Numbered from the stretch's first letter, positions 26,325-35,829 are shown. The stretch: 64,000 nucleotides of DNA from Granulosicoccus sp947495035 (GCF_050589605.1 NZ_JBNGOO010000004.1); one strand, 5' to 3'. The notes: a model not told the origin generated them from the letters alone. Numbers and translations are program-made.

Positions 26325-28289
26325 ATGACTACAACGACGGAATATCCCCTGCTGGACCGCATTCACGCACCGTCAGACCTGCGTAAACTCGAACTCCATC
26401 AGCTACCGGCCCTCTCCAGGGAGTTGCGTGATTTCGTGGTGGAATCCGTCTCGCGTACCGGTGGACACCTGGGCGCCAGTCTTGGCACCATCGAACTGAC
26501 CGTAGCCATCCACTACGCCTACAACACCCCGCGTGACAAGCTGGTATGGGATGTCGGCCACCAGACCTATGGTCACAAGATCCTGACCGGTCGGCGCGAG
26601 CAGATGTCCACCATCCGCAAGCAGGGTGGCCTGGCGGGCTTCCCCAACCGTGAGGAAAGCGAGTACGACACCTTCGGCGTGGGCCATTCCAGCACGTCCA
26701 TCAGTGCGGCCCTGGGCATGTCTCTGGCTGCCCGCCAACGGGCCACCCACTCGCGCGTCGGCAGCGCAGCCGAGGGCCCGCACAGCAGCAACACGGCCCT
26801 GTCCACACAGAAGCAGGAGCCCGAGAAGGTCGTTGCGGTCATCGGCGATGGCGCCCTGACCGCCGGACTTGCCTATGAGGCACTGAACCATGCAGGCGGC
26901 GTGAAAGCCGACATGCTGGTGATTCTGAATGACAACGACATGTCCATTTCCCCCAATGTCGGTGCCATGAACAAATACCTGGCTCGCATGCTGTCCGGAA
27001 AATTCGTCTCCGGCGCGCGCGAAGGCAGCAAACGGGTACTCAGCAAGGTGCCTTCCATGCTGGAGCTGGCACGCCGCACCGAAGAACACGTCAAGGGCAT
27101 GGTGGTACCCAGTTCCTTGTTCGAGGAACTCGGTTTCAACTATTTCGGTCCGGTTGACGGACACGATGTCGAAAGCCTGGTGGCCGTGTTGCGCAACGTG
27201 CGCGACCTGAAAGGACCGGTCTTTCTGCATGTGGTCACTCGCAAGGGCCAGGGTTACAAGTTTGCCGAGCAGGATCCGCTGGCTCTGCACGCCATCGGCC
27301 CGTTCGATCCGGCAACCGGCAAGGCCCACAAATCGAGCAAGTCCAATCAGCCCACCTACACCCAGGTGTTCGGCCAGTGGCTGTGCGACATGGCCGCGCT
27401 GGACGAGCGCATGGTCGGCATCACGCCAGCCATGCGCGAAGGCTCGGGCATGGTGGAGTTCGAGAAACAGTTCCCCGATCGCTATTTCGATGTCGGCATA
27501 GCCGAGCAGCACGCGGTGACACTGGCCGCCGGACTCGCCTGTGGTGGCATGAAACCCGTCGTCGCCATCTACTCCACCTTCTTCCAGCGCTCCTATGACC
27601 AGCTGGTACACGATGTGGTGCTGCAGAACCTGCCCGTGGTCTTCGCCATCGACCGCGCTGGCGTGGTCGGACCTGATGGCCCCACCCATGCCGGCAGCTT
27701 CGACTTCTCCTTCATGCGTTGCCTGCCCAATATCGTCATCATGGCGCCGGCCGACGAGAACGAGTGCCGCCAGATGCTCTATACCGCCATGCAGATCGAC
27801 GGGCCCAGCTCGGTACGTTATCCGCGTGGCAACGGCCCTGGTGTCGATGTCGACGAGAACATGGAAGCCCTGCCTGTTGGCAAGGCCGAGTTGCGCCGTC
27901 AGGGCAAGCAAGTTGCACTGCTGGCCTTCGGCACGATGGTGGAACCTGCCGAGCAACTGGCCGAGGAACTCGGTTTCACCGTGGTCAACATGCGCTTCGT
28001 CAAGCCACTGGATACCGCCATGATCGAATCCCTGGCCGAATCGCATGAGCTGATCATCACACTGGAAGAAAATGCCATACCCGGTGGTGCCGGTGCTGGC
28101 ATTCTCGAACACCTGTCGTCTGTGGGCGTTACCACGCCGGTCAAACTGATCGGTCTGCCCGATGAATTCGTGGAACACGGCTCGCGCGAAGAATTGCTGG
28201 AATACTGCAGGCTGGACGTGCATGGCCTGCGTGAGCAGATCTCGATACTGGTCGCTGCGGACAACCGGCGCCAGGCGGCGGGCGGCTAG
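26325..28289 (+). CDS. dxs: 1-deoxy-D-xylulose-5-phosphate synthase
   Basis: Dxs joins pyruvate and glyceraldehyde-3-phosphate with thiamine diphosphate, the first step of the MEP isoprenoid pathway. The 654-residue protein has the N-terminal TPP site GDGALTAG (174-181) and LNDNDMSIS, the transketolase-type pyrimidine domain (about 340-500, DVGIAEQHAVTLAAG) and the C-terminal domain. Compared with Escherichia coli Dxs (620 residues) there is an extra hydrophilic segment of roughly 25 residues around 138-166, just before the TPP motif. It follows ispA and probably also has its own promoter. Confidence 0.97.
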   Translation: MTTTTEYPLLDRIHAPSDLRKLELHQLPALSRELRDFVVESVSRTGGHLGASLGTIELTVAIHYAYNTPRDKLVWDVGHQTYGHKILTGRREQMSTIRKQGGLAGFPNREESEYDTFGVGHSSTSISAALGMSLAARQRATHSRVGSAAEGPHSSNTALSTQKQEPEKVVAVIGDGALTAGLAYEALNHAGGVKADMLVILNDNDMSISPNVGAMNKYLARMLSGKFVSGAREGSKRVLSKVPSMLELARRTEEHVKGMVVPSSLFEELGFNYFGPVDGHDVESLVAVLRNVRDLKGPVFLHVVTRKGQGYKFAEQDPLALHAIGPFDPATGKAHKSSKSNQPTYTQVFGQWLCDMAALDERMVGITPAMREGSGMVEFEKQFPDRYFDVGIAEQHAVTLAAGLACGGMKPVVAIYSTFFQRSYDQLVHDVVLQNLPVVFAIDRAGVVGPDGPTHAGSFDFSFMRCLPNIVIMAPADENECRQMLYTAMQIDGPSSVRYPRGNGPGVDVDENMEALPVGKAELRRQGKQVALLAFGTMVEPAEQLAEELGFTVVNMRFVKPLDTAMIESLAESHELIITLEENAIPGGAGAGILEHLSSVGVTTPVKLIGLPDEFVEHGSREELLEYCRLDVHGLREQISILVAADNRRQAAGG

Positions 28290-28328
28290 AAGCCAGCCAC
28301 CGCCAGCATGGACACGGCGACCACGGTA

Positions 28329-29141
28329 TCAGACCGCGCTGGCCATGTCCTCTGACAGGGCCGCGTCCACGGTCTCTGCCACCACGCGGAACCACTGACT
28401 GCAACAGTGCTGCGCCAGCACCGAAATGCGATGGTGTCGATCCTCGACATGTTGCTGCATGGTGGCCAGAGCCAGTGCATCCGAATTGTTCTGCTCGGAC
28501 AAATGGCCCAGCAGAATGTATTGCAGCTCCGGGTGATCCAGCTCCCTGAGCAACAGGCCGGCCTGCTCGTTGCCGAGATGACCATAGTCGGAGCGAATGC
28601 GAGCCTGCAGACTCGGTGGATAGGGGCCGTTACGCAACATGTCGTTGTCGTAGTTGCACTCGACCACCAGCCCATGAACCCCTTCGAGTTTCTCGCGCAC
28701 ATGCGGTGTGCAGGCGCCAAGATCCGTGACATTGGCAAATCGCACGTCACCGGCGGAGAAGACGAATTGACAGGGTTCTGCAGCGTCGTGCGGCGTCGGA
28801 AATGGATCGACTTCCATATCGCCGATGACAAAGGGCTCATGTGCGTGAAACAGGCGTACCGAGGAAAACCGGTTGTCACGTGCCCGGTGATAGGTGCCAT
28901 AAGTGCACCAGACCGGCAGACCGAACTTGCGCGACAGCGGCCCCACCCCCTTCATGTGATCGCCGTGCTCGTGCGAAATGAGGATGGCGTCCAGCTCGGA
29001 CGGTGACAGTCCCAGGTGATGCAGGCGAGCAATGGTTTCCTTCATCGTGAAACCACAATCGATGAGCAGGGTAGTACGTTCCGACTTCACCAGCAGCGAA
29101 TTACCGGAGCTGCCACTGCCCAGTGCCGCAACCTGGATCAT
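28329..29141 (-). CDS. YycJ-like MBL-fold metallo-hydrolase
   Basis: The 270-residue protein opens MIQVAALGSGSSGNSLLV, characteristic of the YycJ/WalJ branch of the metallo-beta-lactamase fold. The metal site HEHGDH is at 57-62, with further ligands in PTPHDAAEP, VTDLGACT, VECNYD and LGHLSEQN. YycJ-like enzymes are 5'-exonucleases or related phosphodiesterases linked to DNA repair in Firmicutes; the function in gammaproteobacteria is not settled. It starts two bases after the bamC stop and forms the last gene of a dapA-bamC operon, a common gammaproteobacterial neighbourhood. Confidence 0.85.
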   Translation of the reverse strand: MIQVAALGSGSSGNSLLVKSERTTLLIDCGFTMKETIARLHHLGLSPSELDAILISHEHGDHMKGVGPLSRKFGLPVWCTYGTYHRARDNRFSSVRLFHAHEPFVIGDMEVDPFPTPHDAAEPCQFVFSAGDVRFANVTDLGACTPHVREKLEGVHGLVVECNYDNDMLRNGPYPPSLQARIRSDYGHLGNEQAGLLLRELDHPELQYILLGHLSEQNNSDALALATMQQHVEDRHHRISVLAQHCCSQWFRVVAETVDAALSEDMASAV

Positions 29142-29143
29142 TG

Positions 29144-30130
29144 TCAGGCTATCTGCGCCAGCAAGGCATCCAGTACCGCCTTCTCGTCTGCATCCGGCAG
29201 ACGTCGGCCACCGGTGTCTGTCAGCGCAACCCGTACCTCACTCACATGCTGCGGGGCCAGCTCGATGACCAGCGGTGTCTCGCCATTGAGAAACTCGATA
29301 CGTCCCACGCCGTCATCACTGCTGGTGACCGCGTAGTCAAGCGTTTCCAGCGCCCCCAGTACCGCGTTGAATGATGGCCTGAAACCGCGCTGCATCACCA
29401 GCTGACGGCCGGAACCCGTGGTCACTATCAGCACATCGTCCGTTACCAGTCGTGCCTGTTCGGCATCGATGATGCCACGTGCCTTCTGCTCGTTGACCCC
29501 CAGAAAGACCAGCAGTCGACCGAGAGTGGCGCTGGTCGCTTCCGGATCATGCGACTCTGCCGGCCAGGCCAGTGCATCGCTGTCGGCAGCCGTGGCCACG
29601 GCCTCGGAAGCCGCCTGAGAACGTGCAAACAGGCGACTGCCAGTACCATTGCGTTCCAGTCGAAACGCTACCCGCGAGAATTCCTCATCGCCGCCGATCA
29701 GGCTCTGCAGCAGACTACCCCTGGTAACGGCACTGGCCGGACGCCACTGCGAGAAGATCAGCCCGGCGGCAGGTTCTGTCTTCGCGATCAGATACTTTTC
29801 CTTCTTTGCAAAGGCCAGCAACTGTGGCCAGATTTCCTCGGCGGAAGCATCGAAGGCCAGCCAGCTCTGCTGCCCTGCCCGCTCGAAGCGTGCCGAGGAA
29901 AACTGCGGTAGCAGGGTATTGCGAGTGACCGGCCCTCCACTGGTGCCGGGCAACACGAATTGCTCCGTATTGCTGACGTCCGTCAGATCCGGCGGAACCT
30001 GCAGGGTACGCGCCGCCTCGGCATCCTTGTCATACAGCACATCCGGACTGTTGGCAGACTGCAGACTGCTGCAGCCGGCCAGCACGAAGGCGACAACGGA
30101 GGCCGCAAGCAATGAACCAGGCGTTCTCAT
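29144..30130 (-). CDS. bamC: Outer membrane protein assembly factor BamC (NlpB)
   Basis: BamC is a lipoprotein of the Bam complex that folds outer-membrane barrels. The 328-residue product has a lipobox (VLAGC, Cys19) followed by the unstructured BamD-binding segment LQVPPDLTDVSN (about 42-53). Two helix-grip domains follow (about 100-215 and 220-325). The dapA-bamC order and the four-base ATGA overlap with dapA are typical of gammaproteobacteria. Sequence outside the N-terminal segment is divergent, as is usual for BamC. Confidence 0.9.
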   Translation of the reverse strand: MRTPGSLLAASVVAFVLAGCSSLQSANSPDVLYDKDAEAARTLQVPPDLTDVSNTEQFVLPGTSGGPVTRNTLLPQFSSARFERAGQQSWLAFDASAEEIWPQLLAFAKKEKYLIAKTEPAAGLIFSQWRPASAVTRGSLLQSLIGGDEEFSRVAFRLERNGTGSRLFARSQAASEAVATAADSDALAWPAESHDPEATSATLGRLLVFLGVNEQKARGIIDAEQARLVTDDVLIVTTGSGRQLVMQRGFRPSFNAVLGALETLDYAVTSSDDGVGRIEFLNGETPLVIELAPQHVSEVRVALTDTGGRRLPDADEKAVLDALLAQIA

Positions 30131-31005
30131 GACAGGGCTCCAGCCTTCTTCAGCGCAAGGGTAAGCACTTCATGATACTCACTGGCCAACGGTGTCAGCG
30201 GCAAGCGAATACCACTGCCAATGCGACCCATGGCGTGCAGAGCCCACTTGACCGGGATGGGGTTGGATTCGTGAAACAGATCGCGGTGCAGATCGCCGAT
30301 GCGAGCTTCGATGGATTCGGCCGTCGCGCGATCGCCTGCAATGGCCGCCTTGCACATCAGATGCATCTCCCGAGGCACGACATTGGCCGTTACGGAAATA
30401 TCGCCATGGGCACCGGCCAGCATGCTTTCCATGGCCGTTGCATCATCACCGGTGACCACCATGAAATCGTCGACACAGGCATCGATCAGCTGTCGGATTC
30501 GCTCGACCGTACCGTGCGCTTCCTTGATACCGATGATGTTGCTCAGCGCTGACAGGCGTGCGGTAGTGGCCGGCTGCATGTCCACCGCCGTGCGGCCGGG
30601 TACGTTGTACAGAATCTGCGGAATGTCCACGGCCTCGGCAATCGCCTTGAAATGCTGGAACAGACCTTCCTGCGTCGGCTTGTTGTAATACGGGGTTACC
30701 AGCAGGCAGGCATCGGCACCGGCTTCACGCGCGCGGCTGGTCAGTTCGATGGCCTCGAAGGTCGAGTTTGCGCCGGTACCGGCAATCACCGGAATGCGCT
30801 TGTTGACCAGTTCGATGGTCTGCTTGATCACCCGGGCATGCTCCGGTACCGTCAAGGTAGCGGACTCTCCCGTGGTGCCTACCGCCACGATAGCATCGGT
30901 ACCAGCCTCGACATGGAATTCGATCAGTTCGGCCAGCGCCGCATCATCGACCGTACCATCGTCAAGCATCGGGGTGACCAACGCCACCATACTGCCCTGA
31001 AACAT
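30127..31005 (-). CDS. dapA: 4-hydroxy-tetrahydrodipicolinate synthase
   Basis: DapA condenses pyruvate with aspartate semialdehyde, the first committed step to lysine and diaminopimelate. The 292-residue TIM barrel has the Schiff-base Lys161 in GIKEAHG, Tyr133 in ILYNVPGRT, and the proton-relay threonines in VGTTGES (Thr44, Thr45). It overlaps bamC by four bases and is first in the minus-strand operon. The divergent bcp gene starts 90 bases away. Confidence 0.97.
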   Translation of the reverse strand: MFQGSMVALVTPMLDDGTVDDAALAELIEFHVEAGTDAIVAVGTTGESATLTVPEHARVIKQTIELVNKRIPVIAGTGANSTFEAIELTSRAREAGADACLLVTPYYNKPTQEGLFQHFKAIAEAVDIPQILYNVPGRTAVDMQPATTARLSALSNIIGIKEAHGTVERIRQLIDACVDDFMVVTGDDATAMESMLAGAHGDISVTANVVPREMHLMCKAAIAGDRATAESIEARIGDLHRDLFHESNPIPVKWALHAMGRIGSGIRLPLTPLASEYHEVLTLALKKAGALS

Positions 31006-31094
31006 GCTTCACTCCTGAGTTATCCCGCAATGGTACTGTTGACCAGCCGCTTTCTCAACCGCTATCCGAACGTTTACACCGGCCCTGAAATCCC

Positions 31095-31565
31095 ATGAGC
31101 ACTCCAGAACTGAACAAACCCGCCCCGGCCTTCGATCTGCCCGCCACTGGCGAGCGAAACATTTCCCTGTCCAGCCTCAAAGGTAGCAAGGTGGTGCTGT
31201 ATTTCTACCCCCGTGATGCTACGCCGGGGTGTACTACCGAAAGCCAGAACTTCCGCGACGCCATCGACGCCTTCACGGCAGCCGGGGCCGTGATCCTGGG
31301 TGTGTCTCAGGACAACATCAAGAGCCATGAAAAGTTCAAGGCCAAGCACGAGATGCCGTTCGACCTGCTATCCGACTCGGAGGACAGAATGTGTCGTGAC
31401 TATGCTGTCATCAAGCTGAAGAAGATGTACGGCAAGGAGTTCGAGGGCATCGAACGCAGCACCTTTTTGATCGATGAAAAGGGTGTGCTGCGCCAGGAAT
31501 GGCGCAAGGTCAAGGTTCCCGGGCATGTGGACGAGGTTCTGGCAGCCGTGCAGGCACTCGACTGA
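31095..31565 (+). CDS. bcp: Bcp-type thioredoxin-dependent peroxiredoxin
   Basis: Bcp/PrxQ reduces hydroperoxides. The 156-residue protein has the peroxidatic Cys46 in TPGCTTES, plus PFDLLSDSEDR and the C-terminal STFLIDEKG. The resolving cysteine five residues later in Escherichia coli Bcp is replaced here (Gln51). The only other cysteine seen is Cys100 in DRMCRDY. It may therefore use a one-Cys or alternative-Cys mechanism. It is divergent from dapA, as in many gammaproteobacteria, and a strong hairpin follows it. Confidence 0.95.
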   Translation: MSTPELNKPAPAFDLPATGERNISLSSLKGSKVVLYFYPRDATPGCTTESQNFRDAIDAFTAAGAVILGVSQDNIKSHEKFKAKHEMPFDLLSDSEDRMCRDYAVIKLKKMYGKEFEGIERSTFLIDEKGVLRQEWRKVKVPGHVDEVLAAVQALD

Positions 31566-31597
31566 GCCAACGCCGGTACCCTCGGCCCGAACAGACC

Positions 31598-31624
31598 GGC
31601 TGCGCGGCGGACGACCGCGCAGCC
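31598..31624. terminator. Perfect 10-bp hairpin between convergent bcp and perM-like genes
   Basis: GGCTGCGCGG (31598-31607) pairs perfectly with CCGCGCAGCC (31615-31624) around a 7-base loop, 33 bases after the bcp stop. No T-run follows on either strand. It is a likely bidirectional terminator. Confidence 0.5.
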
Positions 31625-31659
31625 CTGCCGAGACAGGCTCTGCGACGACACCCCCGGAA

Positions 31660-32748
31660 TCAGCCTTGTCGGGGACCGTCAATCAGCATGCTCTGATGGT
31701 CTCGCGCCTTGGGCCAGGCGTTCATGACCGCCTGAACCAGCGTTGCCAGCGGAATGGCGAAGAACACGCCCCACAGACCGAACAGGCCACCGAAGAACAA
31801 TACCGCCGCGATGATGGCCAGAGGGTGCAGATTGACAACCTCCGAGAACAGCAAGGGCACCAGCACATTGCCATCCAGAATCTGGATGATCTGATAGGCA
31901 ATCAGCAGATAACCCAGCTTGGCAGTCAGCCCCCACTGGAAAAATCCGATAAGCGCGATCGGCACGGTTACCGCAATGGCCCCGACATAGGGGATGATGA
32001 CCGATAGTCCCACCAGGAAGCTGAGCAGCAGGGAATAGTTCAGGCCCATCACGGCGAACAGGATATAGGTCACCACCCAGATGATGATGACTTCGACGAA
32101 CTTGCCACGGATGTAGTTGGCGATCTTCTCGTCCACCTCGCGCCATACCTGAAAGCTCAACTCGCTGCGATGAGGGACGAACTTGGCGGCAAAGGTCAGC
32201 AGCTTGTCCTTGTCCTTGAGTGCGAAGAACACCATGATCGGCACCAGTACGACGTACACCGCGATCATCACCAGGCTCCCCAGTTGCGCCAGGGAAAATG
32301 ACAGCACGCTCTGCGTGAATGACGTCAGTTCACGTCGCAGATTGTCGATCAGATCGTTCACCTGATCCACGGTAAAGATATCGGGGTATTTTTCCGGTAG
32401 CCGCAGCATCTGCTCCTGGATATTGCCCACCATGCCCGGCAATTCCCTGACGATGCCGGTGAGCTGCTGCGACAGTACCGGTACCAGACCGAAGATGACG
32501 ATCAGCGACAGGGCCAGAATGATCAGCAGGATGAACACCGAGGCCAGGGTGCGCGGTACATGCCAGCGCTGCATGGTGACCACCACGCTCTCCAGCAGAT
32601 AGGCCAGTACCAGCGCCACCAGGACCGGCGCCATGATATCGCCCACCAACCACAGCAGGCCGAACAGCATCAGCAGCAGGAATGCGAGAATGACCGCCTG
32701 CGGATCCGAAAAGTTCCGGGCGTACCAGTCTCGGAAAATGTCGTACAT
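31660..32748 (-). CDS. perM: AI-2E/PerM-family transporter
   Basis: The 362-residue membrane protein has about eight TM helices in the PerM arrangement. N-terminal helices (about 17-95) are followed by an extracytoplasmic helical region, and then by the conserved block VVLVPIMVFFALKDKD and LVGLSVIIPYVGA. Members include AI-2 exporters and Na+/H+ antiporter-like proteins; the cargo here is unknown. In many gammaproteobacteria a perM gene lies near bcp and dapA, as here. It is convergent with bcp. Confidence 0.88.
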   Translation of the reverse strand: MYDIFRDWYARNFSDPQAVILAFLLLMLFGLLWLVGDIMAPVLVALVLAYLLESVVVTMQRWHVPRTLASVFILLIILALSLIVIFGLVPVLSQQLTGIVRELPGMVGNIQEQMLRLPEKYPDIFTVDQVNDLIDNLRRELTSFTQSVLSFSLAQLGSLVMIAVYVVLVPIMVFFALKDKDKLLTFAAKFVPHRSELSFQVWREVDEKIANYIRGKFVEVIIIWVVTYILFAVMGLNYSLLLSFLVGLSVIIPYVGAIAVTVPIALIGFFQWGLTAKLGYLLIAYQIIQILDGNVLVPLLFSEVVNLHPLAIIAAVLFFGGLFGLWGVFFAIPLATLVQAVMNAWPKARDHQSMLIDGPRQG

Positions 32749-32936
32749 CGTCTGGACGACTCCTTGAATGACAAGTTGAGCAAAGGTCGAAGCCTAAGGC
32801 TCCGGATACCACAACAGTATGACACCCGACAAGACCGCATGGCGCATCGGATGGACAGCGAGCCAGATTGCAAGTTCGATGCTGGATCGTCAAGCCGTAT
32901 TTCTGACGCATCCGGGCACGGCGAATTCGCCCTGAA

Positions 32937-33866
32937 TCAGCTCTTTTTCAGTGCGTCCCTGTCTGATGGCAAGGTTTCCTCGAAATACCGACGCGCAAAC
33001 TGGAACAGCTCGTACATCAGCTGTGTTCTGAACTTCTGCTTCTGTCTCACCAGATAGAATGAGCGCAACAGTGGCGGATTCAACGGCAGTGCCACCAGTT
33101 TTCCCAGATCCAGCTCCTTTTTCAGCGTCGAGCCGGACACGATGGAGATTCCGACACCTGCCTGCACGGCGCCCTTGATGGCTTCGGTGCTACCCAGCTC
33201 GAAGGGGCAGTTCAGATCGCCCTCGGTGATACCCTGCGCAATGAAATATCGTTCTATCACGCTGCGGGTCCCCGAACCATCTTCGCGGTGGATGAAAGGA
33301 TTGCCCAGCAGGTCGCGTGCTGCCAGCACCGATGAGCCACTCAATGCATGTCCCGGCGGCACGATCACGAACAGCTCATCCTGCTGACACTGTTCGACAC
33401 GCAGCAACTGATTGTCGACCTCGCTTTCCACCACGCCCAGTTCGATGGAATTGTCGGCCACCATGCCGACAATCGTGTCGGTATTGGCCACCCGCAAGCG
33501 AATCTGGACTTCGGGAAAGCCTTGTCGAAACCCGCCCAGCAGGCCCGGCAGCATGTACTCGGCAATGGTGGTGCTGGCGCCGAGAGTCACCAGCCCCGTA
33601 CGATCTCCGGTGAGCGTCTTGACCGATTCCTGCATCTCGTCGTACAGCCCCAGAATCCGGTCGGCATATTCCATGACCTGCTCGCCGGCGGCGGTGAGAC
33701 TTATCCGATTGTTGCTGCGATCGAACAGACGCGCGTTGAACTCCTCCTCCAGCTGCCGGATCTGGTGTGTCACGGCTGGCTGTGTCATGTGCAGCAATTC
33801 GGCAGCGCGCGTGAAATTGAGCACGCCGGCAACCGTGTGAAACACCTGCAGTCGACGATCAGACAT
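32937..33866 (-). CDS. LysR-family transcriptional regulator
   Basis: From the ATG at 33866 the protein has 309 residues, the normal LysR length; an upstream in-frame ATG at 33908 would add 14 unrelated residues. MSDRRLQVFHTVAGVLNFTRAA and LHMTQPAVTHQIRQLEEEF form the winged helix-turn-helix (1-60). An effector domain follows (about 90-295), opening VTLGASTTIAEYMLPGLL. It resembles the CbbR/CysL-like subgroup. It is divergent from proS, which is an unlikely target, and no other candidate operon adjoins it, so its regulon is unclear. Confidence 0.88.
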   Translation of the reverse strand: MSDRRLQVFHTVAGVLNFTRAAELLHMTQPAVTHQIRQLEEEFNARLFDRSNNRISLTAAGEQVMEYADRILGLYDEMQESVKTLTGDRTGLVTLGASTTIAEYMLPGLLGGFRQGFPEVQIRLRVANTDTIVGMVADNSIELGVVESEVDNQLLRVEQCQQDELFVIVPPGHALSGSSVLAARDLLGNPFIHREDGSGTRSVIERYFIAQGITEGDLNCPFELGSTEAIKGAVQAGVGISIVSGSTLKKELDLGKLVALPLNPPLLRSFYLVRQKQKFRTQLMYELFQFARRYFEETLPSDRDALKKS

Positions 33867-33991
33867 GGGGCAGCATTGAGTGGTAACAGGATTCGTCCAT
33901 CCTGACATGATACTTGTCTGTCGTCTCCAGAGGACGACATGCAGTGCCCATGGCTCGTTATACTCCCCCTCTAACCAACGAGATCAAGGGT

Positions 33992-35683
33992 ATGCGCGCC
34001 AGTCAGTTCCATATCAGTACCGCCAAGGAAACCCCCAATGATGCGGAAATCGCCAGCCACCAGCTGATGCTGCGCGCCGGCTTCATACGTCGACTGGGCT
34101 CAGGACTCTATTCCTGGATGCCGATGGGGCTGCGTGTGGTGCGAAAGATCGAAGCCATCGTACGCGAGGAAATGAACCGGGCCGGCGCACTGGAAGTGCT
34201 GATGCCGTCCGTGCAGCCCGCCGAGCTGTGGCAGGAGTCTGGCCGTTGGGAAAAATTCGGTCCCGAGCTGCTGCGACTGCATGATCGTCACGACCGCGAA
34301 TACTGTGTCGGCCCCACCCACGAGGAAGTGATCACCGACATCGCACGCCGCGAGATCAAGAGCTATCGCCAGCTGCCGGTCAACTTCTACCAGATACAGA
34401 CCAAGTTCCGCGACGAGGTCCGGCCTCGTTTCGGTGTGATGCGGGCGCGCGAGTTCATCATGAAGGATGGTTATTCATTCAATCTGGGCGAGGCCTCCCT
34501 GCAACAGAGTTTCGACCAGATGCATGTGGCGTATTGCAACATGTTCGATCGAATGGGTCTGGAATATCGGGCAGTCGAGGCCGACAGCGGCAGCATCGGT
34601 GGTGCCATGTCGCGTGAATTCCATGTGCTGGCAGACAGCGGCGAAGATGCCGTGGTCTACTCCACCGAAGGTGACTACGCCGCCAACATGGAAAAGGCAG
34701 CCGTGGTCAGCCAGGGGACGCGAGCCGCGCCCAGCGAGAGCATGGCCAGCATCGACACCCCCGGTGTGCATACCATTGCCGAGCTCGCAGCGCAGCTGCA
34801 GGTGGAGGAATCGCGGTGTCTCAAGACCTTGCTGGTTCAGGGCACCGAAGACCCGGTGGTGGCGCTGGTTCTGCGTGGCGATCATCAGCTCAACGAGATC
34901 AAGGCAGAACATCTGCCCGAAGTGGCCACACCGCTGGTCATGGCCGATGCCGAGGCCATCAAGGCAGCGGCCAACTGCGATGCAGGCTCCATTGGTCCGG
35001 TTGGCCTGAATCTGCCGATCATCGCCGATGCCGACGCGGCGAGTCTCAGTGATTTCGTCTGTGGTGCCAATGAAAACGGCAAGCATCTGACCGGAGTCAA
35101 TTGGGGACGTGACCTGCCGGAGCCCGAAGTACGCGATCTGCGCAATGTGGTCGAAGGTGACCCGAACCCGGTCGGTGGTGGAACACTGAAGATCGTACGC
35201 GGCATCGAAGTCGGACACATCTTCCAGCTCGGCGATACCTACAGTCAATCCATGGGTGCCACTGTCCTGGATGAAAACGGCAAACCACAGACCATGATGA
35301 TGGGATGTTACGGCGTGGGCATCACCCGCATCGCCGCCGCTGCCATCGAACAGAACCATGATGAGCGGGGCATCATCTGGCCCATGGCCATTGCCCCTTT
35401 CGAGGCCGTGATCTGCCCGATCAACATGGTCAAGTCAGAGGCCGTCAAGGCAGCTGCCGAAGCCCTCTATGCCGAGCTGCAGGCTGCAGGCGTCGATGTG
35501 CTGTTCGATGATCGCCCCTTGCGTCCCGGCGCCATGTTCACCGATATGGAGCTGATCGGCATCCCGCATCGCTTTGTGGTCAGCGACAAGCTGCTGGCGA
35601 ACGACGAAATCGAGTATCGTGATCGACGCCAGCCGGAATCCGAGGTCATTGCTCGCACCGATGTGCTGGCACGCATCGTCTGA
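33992..35683 (+). CDS. proS: Prolyl-tRNA synthetase, bacterial type
   Basis: ProS charges tRNA-Pro. By alignment with Escherichia coli ProS (MRTSQYLLSTLKETPADAE) the start is the ATG at 33992 (MRASQFHISTAKETPNDAE), giving 564 residues; the frame is open back to 33914. Class II motifs are visible: motif 2 in FYQIQTKFRDEVRPRFGVMR and motif 3 in GCYGVGITRIAAAAIEQ. The editing (YbaK-like INS) domain between them (about 225-395) includes RGDHQLNEIKAEHLP. It is divergent from a LysR gene, and two strong hairpins follow it. Confidence 0.97.
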   Translation: MRASQFHISTAKETPNDAEIASHQLMLRAGFIRRLGSGLYSWMPMGLRVVRKIEAIVREEMNRAGALEVLMPSVQPAELWQESGRWEKFGPELLRLHDRHDREYCVGPTHEEVITDIARREIKSYRQLPVNFYQIQTKFRDEVRPRFGVMRAREFIMKDGYSFNLGEASLQQSFDQMHVAYCNMFDRMGLEYRAVEADSGSIGGAMSREFHVLADSGEDAVVYSTEGDYAANMEKAAVVSQGTRAAPSESMASIDTPGVHTIAELAAQLQVEESRCLKTLLVQGTEDPVVALVLRGDHQLNEIKAEHLPEVATPLVMADAEAIKAAANCDAGSIGPVGLNLPIIADADAASLSDFVCGANENGKHLTGVNWGRDLPEPEVRDLRNVVEGDPNPVGGGTLKIVRGIEVGHIFQLGDTYSQSMGATVLDENGKPQTMMMGCYGVGITRIAAAAIEQNHDERGIIWPMAIAPFEAVICPINMVKSEAVKAAAEALYAELQAAGVDVLFDDRPLRPGAMFTDMELIGIPHRFVVSDKLLANDEIEYRDRRQPESEVIARTDVLARIV

Positions 35684-35740
35684 CACGGATTACCGATCGA
35701 TGCTGGTTGCCAGGACCCTGTAACAGGCTCTGGCAGAGAA

Positions 35741-35793
35741 AAGGCCCGGCGACCTGCGGCAGTGTATCGACTGCCCCGGGTCGACCGGGCCTT
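35741..35793 (+). terminator. Compound hairpin after proS
   Basis: AAGGCCCGG (35741-35749) pairs with CCGGGCCTT (35785-35793). Inside are GACC/GGTC and a GGCAGT/ACTGCC hairpin. TTGTTCG follows. It lies 58 bases beyond the proS stop and is a likely terminator. Confidence 0.55.
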
Positions 35794-35803
35794 GTTCGTG
35801 ATT

Positions 35804-35829
35804 GCGTCTGTGCCAGCCGGCACAGACGC
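35804..35829. terminator. Perfect 11-bp hairpin between proS and the convergent DUF2852 gene
   Basis: GCGTCTGTGCC (35804-35814) pairs perfectly with GGCACAGACGC (35819-35829) around an AGCC loop. It lies 32 bases downstream of the convergent DUF2852 stop, so it may serve that gene. Confidence 0.5.

Noticed and set aside
26403..28223. 606-codon open frame antisense to dxs
   Set aside because: It is a shadow caused by GC-rich codon bias. The dxs frame carries all conserved motifs and the antisense product resembles nothing.
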